DNA of 26,942 nucleotides from an uncultured Alistipes sp. (GTDB lineage Bacteria; Bacteroidota; Bacteroidia; Bacteroidales; Rikenellaceae), in the NCBI GenBank assembly GCA_900550375.1, contig URRP01000032.1, forward strand, positions 1 to 26,942, given 5' to 3'. Made by a program: the position numbers and the translations under genes. The notes under the pieces are model-generated. The model had not been told where the DNA came from. It saw only the letters and a list, made by a program, of their open reading frames with translations, and searched no databases. Of this stretch, positions 15,173-24,196 are shown in pieces. Position 1 is the stretch's first letter. Every line of letters starts with the position of its first letter.

Positions 15173-17794
15173 ATGGAATCGAATAAAATTCGTCAGGCTT
15201 TTTTGGACTTTTTCCAGAGCAAGGGGCACGCAATCGTTCCGTCGGCTCCGATGGTGGTCAAGGGCGATCCCACGCTGATGTTCACCAATGCGGGCATGAA
15301 TCAGTTCAAAGATATCTTTCTGGGCAACGCTCCGCGGAAATATCCGCGTGCGGCCGACACGCAGAAATGTCTGCGCGTCTCGGGCAAGCACAATGATCTG
15401 GAGGAGGTGGGGCACGATACCTATCACCACACCATGTTCGAAATGCTGGGCAACTGGTCTTACGGCGATTACTTCAAGCGGGAGGCGATCGAGTGGGCGT
15501 GGGAGCTGCTGACCGGAGTCTACAAGCTGCCTGCCGAACGGATGTACGCCACTGTCTTCGAGGGTTCGGAGCAGGACGGCGTGCCTTTCGATCAGGAGGC
15601 TTACGACGTGTGGGCGCAGTTCCTGCCGGCGGATCACATCATCCGCGGTAACAAGCACGATAATTTCTGGGAGATGGGCGAGACGGGTCCCTGCGGACCC
15701 TGCTCGGAGATCCATTTCGATCTGCGCGACGAAGCGGAGATCGCGCTCAAATCGGGCCGCGAGATGGTCAATACGGGGCATCCGCAGGTGATCGAGATCT
15801 GGAATCTCGTCTTCATGCAGTTCAACCGCAAGGCCAACGGTTCGCTCGAACCGCTGCCCGCGAAGAACGTCGACACGGGCATGGGTTTCGAACGCCTGTG
15901 TATGATCATGCAGGGCAAGAAATCGAACTACGATACCGATGTATTCCAGCCCACGATCGGCCGTCTGGCCGCGCTTTCGGGCAAAATCTACGGAGCGGAC
16001 GTAAAGAGCGACGTAGCCATGCGCGTGGTGGCCGACCACCTGCGTGCCATCGCCTTTTCGATCGCCGACGGACAGCTGCCTTCGAACGTCAAGGCGGGGT
16101 ATGTCATCCGCCGCATCCTGCGCCGCGCTGTGCGCTACGGCTACACCTACCTCGGTTTCACCGAACCCTTCCTCTGCAAACTGGTGGCGGGGCTGGTGGA
16201 GCAGATGGGCGGACAGTTCCCCGAACTGAAGGCCCAGCAGACCCTGATCGAGCGCGTCATCGAGGAGGAGGAGAGTTCGTTCCTGCGCACGCTGGCCACG
16301 GGTATCACGCTGCTCGACGGTGTGATCGCCGAGGTGAAGCGGCAGGGCGGCAGCAAGATTTCGGGCAGGGATGCCTTCGTACTTTACGATACCTACGGTT
16401 TCCCGATCGATCTGACCGAGCTGATCGCCCGCGAACAGGGCGTCGAAGTCGATTTGGGCGCTTTCGAGACGGAGTTGCAGGCGCAGAAGGAGCGTTCGCG
16501 CAACGCCGCCGCCGTGGCCACCGACGACTGGCAGGAGCTGTTTCCCATCAAGCAGAGTGAGTTCATCGGCTACGATACGCTGACGGCGCCGGTGCGCATC
16601 GCGCGTTACCGCCGCGTCTCGGCCAAAAATAAAACGACCTATCAGCTGGTTTTCGACCGGACGCCTTTTTACGGCAATTCGGGCGGTCAGATCGGCGACG
16701 TAGGCTTTATCGAGAATGCCAACGAGAAGATCGATATCGTGGCCGCCGACAAGGAGAACGGTCTGATTATCCATATCGTCGAGAAGCTGCCGGAGAACCC
16801 CGCTGCGGATTTCACGGCGGTAGTCGACCCTGCCAAGCGGCAGGCGGCGGCCAACAACCATACGGCTACGCACCTGCTGGACGCAGCCCTGCGCAAGGTG
16901 CTGGGTACGCATGTCGAGCAGAAGGGTTCGTTCGTGACGCCCGACTACCTGCGTTTCGACTTTTCGCATTTTCAGAAGGTGACGCCCGGGCAGCTGCGCG
17001 AGGTGGAGCGTCTGGTCAACCGTGAGATTCGTGCCAACCATCCGCTCATGGAGCGGCGCGACGCCACGCTGGAGGAGGCGCAGGCCGAGGGTGCGATCAT
17101 GCTCTTCGGCGAGAAGTACGGCGACCGCGTGCGCATGGTGCGTTTCGGTGACTCGGTCGAGTTGTGCGGCGGTACGCACACTTGCGCCACGGGTACGATC
17201 GGCTTCTTCAAGATACTGAGCGAGAGCGCTATTTCGGCCGGTGTGCGGCGTATCGAGGCCGTGACGGGAGAGGGCGCCGAGAAGGTGATCTACGCTGCCG
17301 AAGACACGTTGCAGAATGTCGCCGAGTTTCTGAACAACAATCAGGTCGTGCAGGCGATCAAGAAGATTGTCGAAAGCAACGACTCCCTCTCGAAAGAGGT
17401 CGAGGCGATGCGTCAGGAGCAGGTGAAGGAGTGGGCCGACAAGCTTGTAAAGAGTCTTCCCGAACAGCACGGGGTGATTCTGCTGGCCAAGCAGTCGGAG
17501 CGGATGCCGGCCTTTGTCAAGGATTTGGCCTATAACCTGCGCGCCCGCATCCCCAATCTGGTGATGGTCGTCGGAACCTGTCAGGACGAGAAGCCCAATC
17601 TGACGATCATGCTCGGCGACGATGTGGTCGCCAAGGGGGTGAACGCCGGTAAGGTGATCCGCGAGGCCGCCAAAGAGATGAACGGCGGCGGCGGCGGTCA
17701 GCCCTTCTTCGCAACGGCGGGCGGCAAGAGCCCCGACAAGTTGCAGGCTGCGATCGACAAGGCCGTCGAACTGATTATGGAAGAATTGAAATAA
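15173..17794 (+). CDS. alaS: Alanine-tRNA ligase
   Basis: The product (873 aa, full family length) charges tRNA-Ala with alanine. The N-terminal class II catalytic core shows FLDFFQSKGH, DPTLMFTNAGMNQFKD and the conserved GETGPCGPCSEIHFD. The editing domain that clears mischarged Ser/Gly has both metal-binding pairs: His563 and His567 in HTATH, and Cys665 and His669 in CGGTH. A C-terminal glycine-rich C-Ala domain ends the protein (NGGGGGQPFFATAGG). Start ATG at 15173 gives the canonical MESNKIRQAFLDFF beginning. It is probably co-transcribed with gpmI, 14 nt downstream. Confidence 0.98.
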   Translation: MESNKIRQAFLDFFQSKGHAIVPSAPMVVKGDPTLMFTNAGMNQFKDIFLGNAPRKYPRAADTQKCLRVSGKHNDLEEVGHDTYHHTMFEMLGNWSYGDYFKREAIEWAWELLTGVYKLPAERMYATVFEGSEQDGVPFDQEAYDVWAQFLPADHIIRGNKHDNFWEMGETGPCGPCSEIHFDLRDEAEIALKSGREMVNTGHPQVIEIWNLVFMQFNRKANGSLEPLPAKNVDTGMGFERLCMIMQGKKSNYDTDVFQPTIGRLAALSGKIYGADVKSDVAMRVVADHLRAIAFSIADGQLPSNVKAGYVIRRILRRAVRYGYTYLGFTEPFLCKLVAGLVEQMGGQFPELKAQQTLIERVIEEEESSFLRTLATGITLLDGVIAEVKRQGGSKISGRDAFVLYDTYGFPIDLTELIAREQGVEVDLGAFETELQAQKERSRNAAAVATDDWQELFPIKQSEFIGYDTLTAPVRIARYRRVSAKNKTTYQLVFDRTPFYGNSGGQIGDVGFIENANEKIDIVAADKENGLIIHIVEKLPENPAADFTAVVDPAKRQAAANNHTATHLLDAALRKVLGTHVEQKGSFVTPDYLRFDFSHFQKVTPGQLREVERLVNREIRANHPLMERRDATLEEAQAEGAIMLFGEKYGDRVRMVRFGDSVELCGGTHTCATGTIGFFKILSESAISAGVRRIEAVTGEGAEKVIYAAEDTLQNVAEFLNNNQVVQAIKKIVESNDSLSKEVEAMRQEQVKEWADKLVKSLPEQHGVILLAKQSERMPAFVKDLAYNLRARIPNLVMVVGTCQDEKPNLTIMLGDDVVAKGVNAGKVIREAAKEMNGGGGGQPFFATAGGKSPDKLQAAIDKAVELIMEELK

Positions 17795-17808
17795 ACTCAA
17801 ATAAATCG

Positions 17809-19335
17809 ATGAAACAGAAAGTATTGCTTATGATTCTGGACGGTTGGGGCATCGGCAACCGGTCCAAGGGCGACGTCATCTCGACCGTCCATCCTGCATA
17901 TATCTCGGCGATGACCGAGAAGTACCCCCATGCACAGCTGCACACCGACGGCGAGAACGTGGGGCTGCCCGACGGGCAGATGGGCAACTCCGAGGTGGGG
18001 CACCTCAATATCGGTGCCGGCCGCGTGGTCTATCAGGATCTGGTGAAGATCAACCGCGCGTGCAAGGACGGTTCGATCATGGAGAATGCGGAGGTGAAGG
18101 CGGCCTTCGAGTATGCCAAGTCGAAGGGCGTGAACGTCCATTTCATGGGACTCGTGTCTGACGGCGGCGTCCACTCGTCGATCGACCACCTCTACAAGCT
18201 CTGCGACATCGCAAAAAGCTATGGCATCGCGCATACCTATGTTCACTGCTTTATGGACGGCCGTGACACCGACCCGCGCAGCGGCAAGGGGTTCATTGCG
18301 GCGCTGGAGCAGCACATGGCGCAGTCGACGGGTGAGATCGCATCGATCATCGGCCGTTACTATGCGATGGATCGCGACAAGCGCTGGGAACGGGTCAAGG
18401 TGGCTTACGATCAGCTCGTGAACGGCGTCGGGGAACCGGCGACGGATATGGTCGCTGCAATGCAGAACTCCTACGATGCCGACGTGACCGACGAGTTCGT
18501 CAAGCCGATCGTTCGTGTCGACGCCGAAGGAAAAGCCGTCGGCACGATCCGTCCCGACGACATGGTGATCTTCTTCAACTACCGCAACGACCGCGCCAAG
18601 GAGCTTACCATCGTGCTCACGCAGGAGGATATGCCCGCCGAGGGGATGCACACGCTGCCGCTCTATTACTGCTGCATGACCCCTTACGATGCGAAATTCC
18701 AAGGGCTGCATATCCTGTTCGACAAGGAGAACGTTCAGAATACCATCGGCGAGTATGTTTCGTCGCAGGGGCTTTCACAGCTGCGCATCGCCGAGACGGA
18801 GAAGTACGCGCACGTGACCTTCTTTCTCAACGGCGGCCGCGAGGAGAAGTTCTCCGGCGAGGAGCGTATTCTGGTCGCATCGCCCAAAGTTGCGACCTAT
18901 GACTTGCAGCCCGAGATGAGCGCCTACGAGGTGAAGGACAAGCTGGTCGAGGCGCTCGACTCGCAGAAGTACGACTTTATCTGCCTGAATTTCGCCAACG
19001 GCGACATGGTGGGGCATACGGGCATCTATGAAGCGATCGTCAAAGCCGTGAAGGCTGTCGACGAGTGCGTGGCCGAGGTGGTTGAGACCGCCAAGCGCAA
19101 CGGCTACGAGATCGTGCAGATCGCCGACCACGGCAATGCCGACAACGCCGTCAATGCCGACGGTACGCCCAATACGGCGCATTCGCTCAATCCGGTGCCC
19201 ATCGTCGTGGTTTCGGATCGCGTGAAGGCCGTGCACGACGGTGTGTTGGCCGACGTGGCTCCCACGGTGCTCAAGCTCATGGGACTCGAACAGCCTGCCG
19301 AGATGACGGGTAAGGCACTCGTCGAGATGAAATAA
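17809..19335 (+). CDS. gpmI: 2,3-bisphosphoglycerate-independent phosphoglycerate mutase
   Basis: The product (508 aa, normal length) interconverts 3- and 2-phosphoglycerate in glycolysis using two Mn ions. Hallmarks are MILDGWGIG at the start (metal ligand Asp11), the phosphoserine loop GQMGNSEVGHLNIGAGR (Ser61), HCFMDGRDT, FFNYRNDRAKEL and the C-terminal metal sites NFANGDMVGHTG and IADHGNAD. It follows alaS by 14 nt with no separate promoter seen. A strong terminator lies 20 nt after the stop. Confidence 0.98.
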   Translation: MKQKVLLMILDGWGIGNRSKGDVISTVHPAYISAMTEKYPHAQLHTDGENVGLPDGQMGNSEVGHLNIGAGRVVYQDLVKINRACKDGSIMENAEVKAAFEYAKSKGVNVHFMGLVSDGGVHSSIDHLYKLCDIAKSYGIAHTYVHCFMDGRDTDPRSGKGFIAALEQHMAQSTGEIASIIGRYYAMDRDKRWERVKVAYDQLVNGVGEPATDMVAAMQNSYDADVTDEFVKPIVRVDAEGKAVGTIRPDDMVIFFNYRNDRAKELTIVLTQEDMPAEGMHTLPLYYCCMTPYDAKFQGLHILFDKENVQNTIGEYVSSQGLSQLRIAETEKYAHVTFFLNGGREEKFSGEERILVASPKVATYDLQPEMSAYEVKDKLVEALDSQKYDFICLNFANGDMVGHTGIYEAIVKAVKAVDECVAEVVETAKRNGYEIVQIADHGNADNAVNADGTPNTAHSLNPVPIVVVSDRVKAVHDGVLADVAPTVLKLMGLEQPAEMTGKALVEMK

Positions 19336-19355
19336 TCGTCGTACGACTGACAGAC

Positions 19356-19394
19356 GGGGGATTTCTCTGCAAAAGAGAAGTCCCCCTTGTTTTT
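19356..19394 (+). terminator. Terminator of the alaS-gpmI operon
   Basis: A 13-bp stem (19356-19368 with 19374-19386, one T-G wobble) with loop GCAAA is followed by TTGTTTTT. The tail overlaps the -33 element of the proC promoter. Confidence 0.92.
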
Positions 19395-19422
19395 GCAATA
19401 CCGATTGTATTTTCTATCTTTG
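19392..19422 (+). promoter_or_regulatory. proC promoter
   Basis: TTTG (19392-19395), a 19-bp spacer and TATCTTTG (19415-19422) match the Bacteroidota promoter consensus well. The predicted leader is about 95 nt. Confidence 0.75.
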
Positions 19423-19423
19423 T

Positions 19424-19478
19424 CGAGGATAACACCTCGGTTTGAGCGGGTTTCGCCTCGGCCGGATTAGTGTCCGGT
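19424..19478 (+). promoter_or_regulatory. proC 5' leader with two small hairpins
   Basis: CGAGG-ataaca-CCTCG (19424-19439) and CCGGA-ttagtg-TCCGG (19462-19477, extendable by a G-T pair) have the same 5-bp stem and 6-nt loop geometry. A regulatory role is not proven, and the first hairpin begins at about the expected transcription start. Confidence 0.3.
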
Positions 19479-19521
19479 GTAAAGTCGATACGTGTCGTTT
19501 CCGAATTAAAAAGAGTTGAAG

Positions 19522-20313
19522 ATGAAAATCGCTATTTTAGGTGCCGGCAATATGGGCAGCGCCATCGTTTGCGGGCTGGTTCAGAGCGGCAGGTTCCGTG
19601 CGGAGGATATCGTCTGCACGGCGCGTACCGAAGCGACGCTCGAACGTTTGCGCACGCAGTGCCCGGGGGTACGGGCGACGACCGACAATGTCGCCGCCGT
19701 GCGGGACGCTTCGATCGTAGTGCTGGCCGTCAAGCCGTGGCTTACCGAGTCGTTGATCCGTGAAATCCGGCGGGAGATCGACCCCGACCGCCAGTCGGTG
19801 GTTTCGGTGGCGGCAGGCGTGCCGCTGGCGCAGCTCGCCGAGTGGCTGACGGCCGACAGTGCGGCGCAGCCGGCTTTGTTCCGCGTGATTCCTAACACGG
19901 CGATCGCCGTGCGTCACAGCATGACCTTCGTGGCTGCACGGGGTGCCGATGCCGCACGGGTGGAACAGGTGATGACCGTTTTTCGGGAATTGGGCGAGGC
20001 GATGCTCGTCGAGGAGCCGATGCTGGAGACCGGAATGATCCTCGCTTCGTGCGGAATCGCCTTTGCACTGCGCTATGTGCGGGCATCGGTCGAAGGAGGC
20101 GTGGAACTGGGCTGTCCGGCGCAGCAGGCGACGCATATCGTCGCCGCGACGCTCCGCGGTGCTGCCGAATTGCTGTTGCAGCGGGGCGAACATCCCGAAG
20201 CTGAGATCGATCGTGTCACCACGCCGGGCGGAATCACCATTCGGGGGTTGAACGAGATGGAGCAGGCGGGTTTCACCTCGGCCGTGATACGGGGATTGAA
20301 GTCCTGCAAATAG
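19522..20313 (+). CDS. proC: Pyrroline-5-carboxylate reductase
   Basis: The product (263 aa) catalyses the last step of proline synthesis, reducing pyrroline-5-carboxylate with NAD(P)H. The N-terminal Rossmann motif ILGAGNMGSAI and the C-terminal family signature VTTPGGITIRGLNEMEQAG are clear, and VFRELGEAMLVEEPMLE matches the family core. The length is normal. The ATG at 19522 is preferred over an in-frame TTG two codons upstream. The gene stands alone with its own promoter, convergent with the hydroxyacid dehydrogenase gene. Confidence 0.96.
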   Translation: MKIAILGAGNMGSAIVCGLVQSGRFRAEDIVCTARTEATLERLRTQCPGVRATTDNVAAVRDASIVVLAVKPWLTESLIREIRREIDPDRQSVVSVAAGVPLAQLAEWLTADSAAQPALFRVIPNTAIAVRHSMTFVAARGADAARVEQVMTVFRELGEAMLVEEPMLETGMILASCGIAFALRYVRASVEGGVELGCPAQQATHIVAATLRGAAELLLQRGEHPEAEIDRVTTPGGITIRGLNEMEQAGFTSAVIRGLKSCK

Positions 20314-20331
20314 ACTGACGGTGAAAGAACT

Positions 20332-20360
20332 GCGTCCGGGTCGTGAATCGGCCCGGACGC
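20332..20360. terminator. Terminator-like hairpin between convergent proC and dehydrogenase genes
   Basis: A perfect 9-bp stem (GCGTCCGGG with CCCGGACGC) and an 11-nt loop lie 19 nt after proC. The following sequence is only moderately T-rich. It can serve both strands. Confidence 0.7.
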
Positions 20361-20378
20361 TGTCGTTGTTCGGAGAGG

Positions 20379-21317
20379 CTATTTTTTCAGATACTCCTCG
20401 ATGTTGCGCACGACGCAGTCGACGAGCGTGTCGATCGCTTCGCCCGTGGCCCATGCGTTGTGGGGCGAGGCGAGTAATTTATAGGGATCGCGCAGGGTGA
20501 GCAGCGGACTGTCGGCCTTGACCGGTTCCGACGAGAAGACGTCGAGCGCAGCGCCGGCGATCCGGCCGCCGTCGAGCGCTTCGGCCAGCGCAGCTTCGTC
20601 GACGATGCCGCCGCGGGCGACGTTGATGAGGATGGACGAGGGCTTCATCTGCCGGAGTCGATCGGCGTCGATCAGCCCCCGCGTCTGCTCGTTCAGCGGG
20701 CTGTGGATCGATACCACGTCGGCCCATGCCAGCAGTTCGTCGAGCGGGAGGGCGGGGTAGCTCTCCTGCCGTGCGACGCCCGACGTGGAGTGATAGCTCA
20801 CCTCGCAGCCGAAAGCTGCCGCCAGCCGAGCCACCTCGCGTCCGATAGTACCCAATCCGATAATGCCCCAACGGCGGCCGTGCAGCTGCCGCAGCGGGCG
20901 GTCGAAGCAAAACAGACGCGGCGATGCGGCATAACGGCCGCTCTTGAAAAACGCGTCGTAGTAAACCGACTCGCGCAGCAGGGTGATCGCTGCTCCGAGC
21001 GTCGTTTCGGCTACCGAGTGGGTCGAGTATCCGGCGGCATTGCGCACTTCGATACCCCGTTCGGCCGCAGCATCGAGGTCGATGTTGTTCACGCCCGTCG
21101 CAGCGACACAGATCAGTCGCAGCTGCGGCAGCTGCGCAATCGTTGCAGCATTGAGCCGCACCTTGTTGGTGATGACGATCTCGGCCTGCGCACAGCGTGC
21201 GACGACCTCGTCGGGAGCGGTCATATCGTAACCGGTGTAGTCGCCCAGCGCCTTCACGGCCGACAGGTCGCGTCCCGCGAGCGAGTATTCGTCCAGAAAA
21301 ACAATTTTGGGTTTCAT
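20379..21317 (-). CDS. D-2-hydroxyacid dehydrogenase (NAD-dependent)
   Basis: The product (312 aa) is a member of the D-isomer-specific 2-hydroxyacid dehydrogenases (glycerate/hydroxypyruvate, phosphoglycerate, lactate types). The NAD-binding motif GIIGLGTIG is at 151-159 and the catalytic residues are in place: Arg235 in INVARGG, Glu264 in FSSEPV and His286 in ASPHNAW. There is no C-terminal ACT domain, so it is not a full-length regulated SerA. It most resembles glycerate dehydrogenase/hydroxypyruvate reductase types, but substrate is uncertain. It is the third gene in a minus-strand group after the TatD-like and TcdA-like genes, 22 nt downstream of the latter. Confidence 0.9.
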   Translation of the reverse strand: MKPKIVFLDEYSLAGRDLSAVKALGDYTGYDMTAPDEVVARCAQAEIVITNKVRLNAATIAQLPQLRLICVAATGVNNIDLDAAAERGIEVRNAAGYSTHSVAETTLGAAITLLRESVYYDAFFKSGRYAASPRLFCFDRPLRQLHGRRWGIIGLGTIGREVARLAAAFGCEVSYHSTSGVARQESYPALPLDELLAWADVVSIHSPLNEQTRGLIDADRLRQMKPSSILINVARGGIVDEAALAEALDGGRIAGAALDVFSSEPVKADSPLLTLRDPYKLLASPHNAWATGEAIDTLVDCVVRNIEEYLKK

Positions 21318-21339
21318 ATCTCTTCGGATTTAATCGTTG

Positions 21340-22080
21340 CTATTCCCGTTTGCCGGAATCCTCCATTTCGCCCAGCAGATCGCGTACCACCACCGATGCG
21401 CAGCCGATGCCGAACAGCGCGGGCAGGTAGGAGATCGTTCCCACGTTCGACTTCTTGTTCTGCTCCTCGCACAGCACGAGCGCCCCTTCACGGGCCGGTT
21501 CGGATGAAAAGACGGCGCGAAAACCGGCGCGGATGCCGAGCTTATGCAGGCGTTTGCGCAGCATGTGGGCCAGCGGACAGTGGTGCGTGCGACCGATGTC
21601 GGCGATCTCCATGCGCGTGGGGTCGGTCTTTGCGCCGGCGCCCATCGAACTGACCAGCGGTATTCTGCGGTCGAGACAACCTTTGATAAGGGCCAGTTTG
21701 GGCGACAGCGTATCGATGGCATCCACCGCATAGTCGTAGGGTGCAGCGTCAAGCAGCCGATCGGTCTCTTCGTCCTTGATGTATTTTTCGACGACGGTCA
21801 GCAGCAGATCGGGATTGATGTCCCGCAGCCGCTCGGCGAGCACTTCGGCCTTCGACCGGCCGATCGTCGAGTGCAGGGCGACCAGCTGCCGGTTGATGTT
21901 GGTTTCGGCGACGCAGTCGGCATCGGCGATCGTCAGACGTCCCACGCCGGCGCGGGCGATCATCTCGGCGGCGTAGGCCCCCACGCCGCCCAATCCTACG
22001 ACCAGCACGTGCGCGCCGCGCAGCCGTTCGAGTTTCTCGTTGCCCAGCAGCAGCAGGGTCCGTTCCGTCCATTGTTCCAT
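21340..22080 (-). CDS. tcdA: TcdA/CsdL-type tRNA threonylcarbamoyladenosine dehydratase (ThiF/E1 family)
   Basis: The product (246 aa) is an E1-like adenylating enzyme. VLVVGLGGVGAYAAEM (GLGGVG at 29-34) binds ATP, and DADCVAETNINRQLVAL is typical of TcdA, which cyclises t6A37 in tRNAs that read ANN codons. YDYAVDAIDTLSPKLALI and SSMGAGAKTDPTRMEIADI follow as in the family. The start is 3 nt after the stop of the TatD-like gene, and the short, ordered operon suggests housekeeping nucleic-acid functions. Other ThiF proteins (MoeB, ThiF) usually have extra Zn Cys pairs, which are absent here. Confidence 0.9.
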   Translation of the reverse strand: MEQWTERTLLLLGNEKLERLRGAHVLVVGLGGVGAYAAEMIARAGVGRLTIADADCVAETNINRQLVALHSTIGRSKAEVLAERLRDINPDLLLTVVEKYIKDEETDRLLDAAPYDYAVDAIDTLSPKLALIKGCLDRRIPLVSSMGAGAKTDPTRMEIADIGRTHHCPLAHMLRKRLHKLGIRAGFRAVFSSEPAREGALVLCEEQNKKSNVGTISYLPALFGIGCASVVVRDLLGEMEDSGKRE

Positions 22081-22083
22081 CGT

Positions 22084-22662
22084 TCAGGAGAAAATACGCA
22101 GGTAGTTTGTGTAAATCGTCTGTTTCAGCGTTTCGAGCGGCGTCTCCAACAGCTGTGCCGCTGCTGTGTAGACGGCGTCGATGCTTTCGAGACCGTCGTC
22201 GGTTTCGAGGAAAAGCCGCTGCGGCGGGGTGCTCCGAAGCGCCTGCACCGTGCGGGGCGAACGGAACGAACGGAGGCCGAACGAGAGATAGTAGCCTCCG
22301 GCAACGGCGCGCGCGGCCTGTTCGGGCGAACCGATGAACCCGTGGAAGATGACGGCGCGCAGGCGAAAACGTTTGAGCAGCGCCATCGTCTCCTCGAAGG
22401 CCTTCACGCAGTGCAGCACGACGGGTTTGCCGGCCGTTTCGGCCAGCTGTAACTGCTGCTCGAAAACCCGCAGCTGCGCTTCGCGGTCAGGGTGCAGGTA
22501 GTCGAGTCCGATCTCGCCGACGATCTGCACCTTGCCGATCTGCCCCTCTACGGATGCCGGATCGCCTCCGGCGGCGTCCCACGGGTGGATTCCGACGCTG
22601 TCAGGTTCGATGCCGCGTCCTGTCGGGCAGTGGGTGTGGATATTGACAAAAGGCGTTTCCAT
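22084..22662 (-). CDS. Short TatD-family metal-dependent hydrolase
   Basis: The product (192 aa from the ATG at 22662) is a TatD-type nuclease/hydrolase. Metal ligands are all visible: His9 and His11 (NIHTH), Glu50 (VGEIGLDY), His84 (VVLHC), His107 (IFHGF) and Asp154 or Asp155 (LETDDG). It is about 60 residues shorter than typical TatD (about 255-265 aa), a compact form I associate with Bacteroidota. An upstream in-frame ATG at 22707 would add 15 poorly conserved residues and overlap the promoter, so it is rejected. It is the first gene of the operon with tcdA. Substrate is unknown; DNA 3' ends are processed by TatD relatives. Confidence 0.85.
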   Translation of the reverse strand: METPFVNIHTHCPTGRGIEPDSVGIHPWDAAGGDPASVEGQIGKVQIVGEIGLDYLHPDREAQLRVFEQQLQLAETAGKPVVLHCVKAFEETMALLKRFRLRAVIFHGFIGSPEQAARAVAGGYYLSFGLRSFRSPRTVQALRSTPPQRLFLETDDGLESIDAVYTAAAQLLETPLETLKQTIYTNYLRIFS

Positions 22663-22667
22663 CGATG

Positions 22668-22675
22668 CAAAGGTA
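22668..22675 (-). promoter_or_regulatory. -7 box (TACCTTTG) before the TatD-like gene
   Basis: On the minus strand TACCTTTG ends 5 nt before the ATG at 22662, implying a leaderless or nearly leaderless transcript. No -33 TTTG is seen at 19-21 bp. Confidence 0.55.
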
Positions 22676-22757
22676 GAAATTTTCGGGTGGTTTCTCGGTT
22701 TTTTCAAAGCGGTGAAAAATAATTTGAAAAAATCTTAAATAAATAGGTAAAAAATCG

Positions 22758-22765
22758 TAACTTCG
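22758..22765 (+). promoter_or_regulatory. Possible -7 box (TAACTTCG) of the nqr operon
   Basis: TAACTTCG is one base off TAnnTTTG. It is in an AT-rich stretch 73 nt before nqrA, with no clear -33 element. The region 22708-22838 is otherwise AT-rich leader without a gene. Confidence 0.35.
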
Positions 22766-22838
22766 CGCTCGGAAAAAACAATGTTATAAAATTAACAGAA
22801 CTTTTCATAATTATCACACTAATCAAACACTTTTACAC

Positions 22839-24194
22839 ATGTCGAAAATCATTAAACTGAACAAAGGTCTCGACATCAAGCTCGAAGGTCAGGCGGCCTG
22901 TGTGCTGGTCAACGCCCCGTTGGCCGACACGTATGCCGTTTCGCCGCTCGATTTTGAAGGTGTAACTCCGAAACTGCTGGTAAAAGCCGGAGATCAGGTG
23001 AAGGCAGGTACTCCGTTGTTCTTCAATAAGTACAACGAGCGCGTGTTGTTCACCTCTCCTGTGAGCGGAACCGTCGCAGCGGTGAATCGCGGCGAGAAGC
23101 GCAAGGTGCTCTCCGTGACCGTCACCCCCGATGCCGAACAGCGTTACGAGGAGTTTGCGATTCCCGATCTATCGAGTGCGACCCGTGCGCAGATCGTCGA
23201 ACTTTTGTTGAAGTCCGGCTTGTGGACGATGATTATCCAGCGCCCCTACGGTATTATCGCCGATCCCGACGATGCACCTAAAGCGATTTTCGTTTCGGCG
23301 TTCGACTCGGCGCCGCTGGCACCGGACTACAACTTCGCGCTCGCAGGCGAGAAGGCCGCTTTGCAGAAGGGCGTCGAGGTCTTGAAGAAACTCACGGCAG
23401 GTAAGGTACACGTTTCGGTGCACGCAGGAGCCGAAGGCGAAGCCGCGACGCTCAAAGGCGTCGAGCTGCACGCCTTTGCAGGCAAGCATCCGGCAGGCAA
23501 CGTCGGCGTACAGATCCACCACATCGATCCCGTGAACAAGGGTGAAGTGGTCTGGACGGTCAACGTGCAGGATCTGGCCACGATCGGCCGCTTCTTCTCG
23601 ACGGGCCGCGTCGATCGCTCGAAGGTGATCGCCGTAGCCGGTTCGGAGGTGGCCGAGCCGCAGTACTGCCGCATTATCGACGGTGCTTCGATCCGTTCGA
23701 TCGTCGGCGGAAATGCCAAGCCGCAGGCCGCAGGCGACAGCATCCGGTTCATCTCGGGTAACGTGCTGACAGGCACTAAGACGTCGCTCGACGGACACAT
23801 CGGGCACTATGCGCATCAGCTGACGCTGATTCCCGAAGGCGATAAGTACGAGCTGCTGGGATGGGCGATGCCCCGTTGCAACAAGTTCTCCGTTTCGCGC
23901 TCCTATTTCTCGTGGCTCTGCCCCAAGAAGCGCTACAATCTGGATACCAATCTCAACGGCGGCGAGCGGCCGTTCGTCGTGACGGGTCTCTACGAGCAGT
24001 ATCTGCCGATGGATATCTATCCGATGCACCTGCTCAAGGCTGCGCTCGCGGGCGACATCGAGAAGATGGAGAACCTCGGCATCTACGAGGTCACGGAGGA
24101 GGATTTCGCGCTCTGCGAGTTCGTCGATCCTTCAAAGACCGAGATGCAGCAGATCATCCGCGACGGTATTAACTTAATGATTAAAGAGGCTTAA
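22839..24194 (+). CDS. nqrA: Na+-translocating NADH:quinone reductase subunit A
   Basis: The product (451 aa) is the soluble cytoplasmic NqrA subunit, recognised by the start SKIIKLNKGLDIKLEG, the lipoyl-like KLLVKAGDQVKAGTPLF and SPVSGTVAAVNRGEKRKVL, and the gene order nqrA-B-C-D-E. NqrA has no redox cofactor and binds near the quinone site. Length is normal. The start ATG follows an AT-rich leader. The next gene starts 2 nt after the stop, showing a tight operon. Confidence 0.97.
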   Translation: MSKIIKLNKGLDIKLEGQAACVLVNAPLADTYAVSPLDFEGVTPKLLVKAGDQVKAGTPLFFNKYNERVLFTSPVSGTVAAVNRGEKRKVLSVTVTPDAEQRYEEFAIPDLSSATRAQIVELLLKSGLWTMIIQRPYGIIADPDDAPKAIFVSAFDSAPLAPDYNFALAGEKAALQKGVEVLKKLTAGKVHVSVHAGAEGEAATLKGVELHAFAGKHPAGNVGVQIHHIDPVNKGEVVWTVNVQDLATIGRFFSTGRVDRSKVIAVAGSEVAEPQYCRIIDGASIRSIVGGNAKPQAAGDSIRFISGNVLTGTKTSLDGHIGHYAHQLTLIPEGDKYELLGWAMPRCNKFSVSRSYFSWLCPKKRYNLDTNLNGGERPFVVTGLYEQYLPMDIYPMHLLKAALAGDIEKMENLGIYEVTEEDFALCEFVDPSKTEMQQIIRDGINLMIKEA

Positions 24195-24196
24195 CG

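Noticed and set aside
14945..17800. A minus-strand open frame of about 950 codons over alaS
   Set aside because: It mirrors a certain alaS gene, and its length is due to GC-rich third positions that remove stops on the opposite strand.
22663..22707. A 15-residue extension of the TatD-like protein
   Set aside because: It would overlap the TACCTTTG box, and the family begins near the NIHTH strand.
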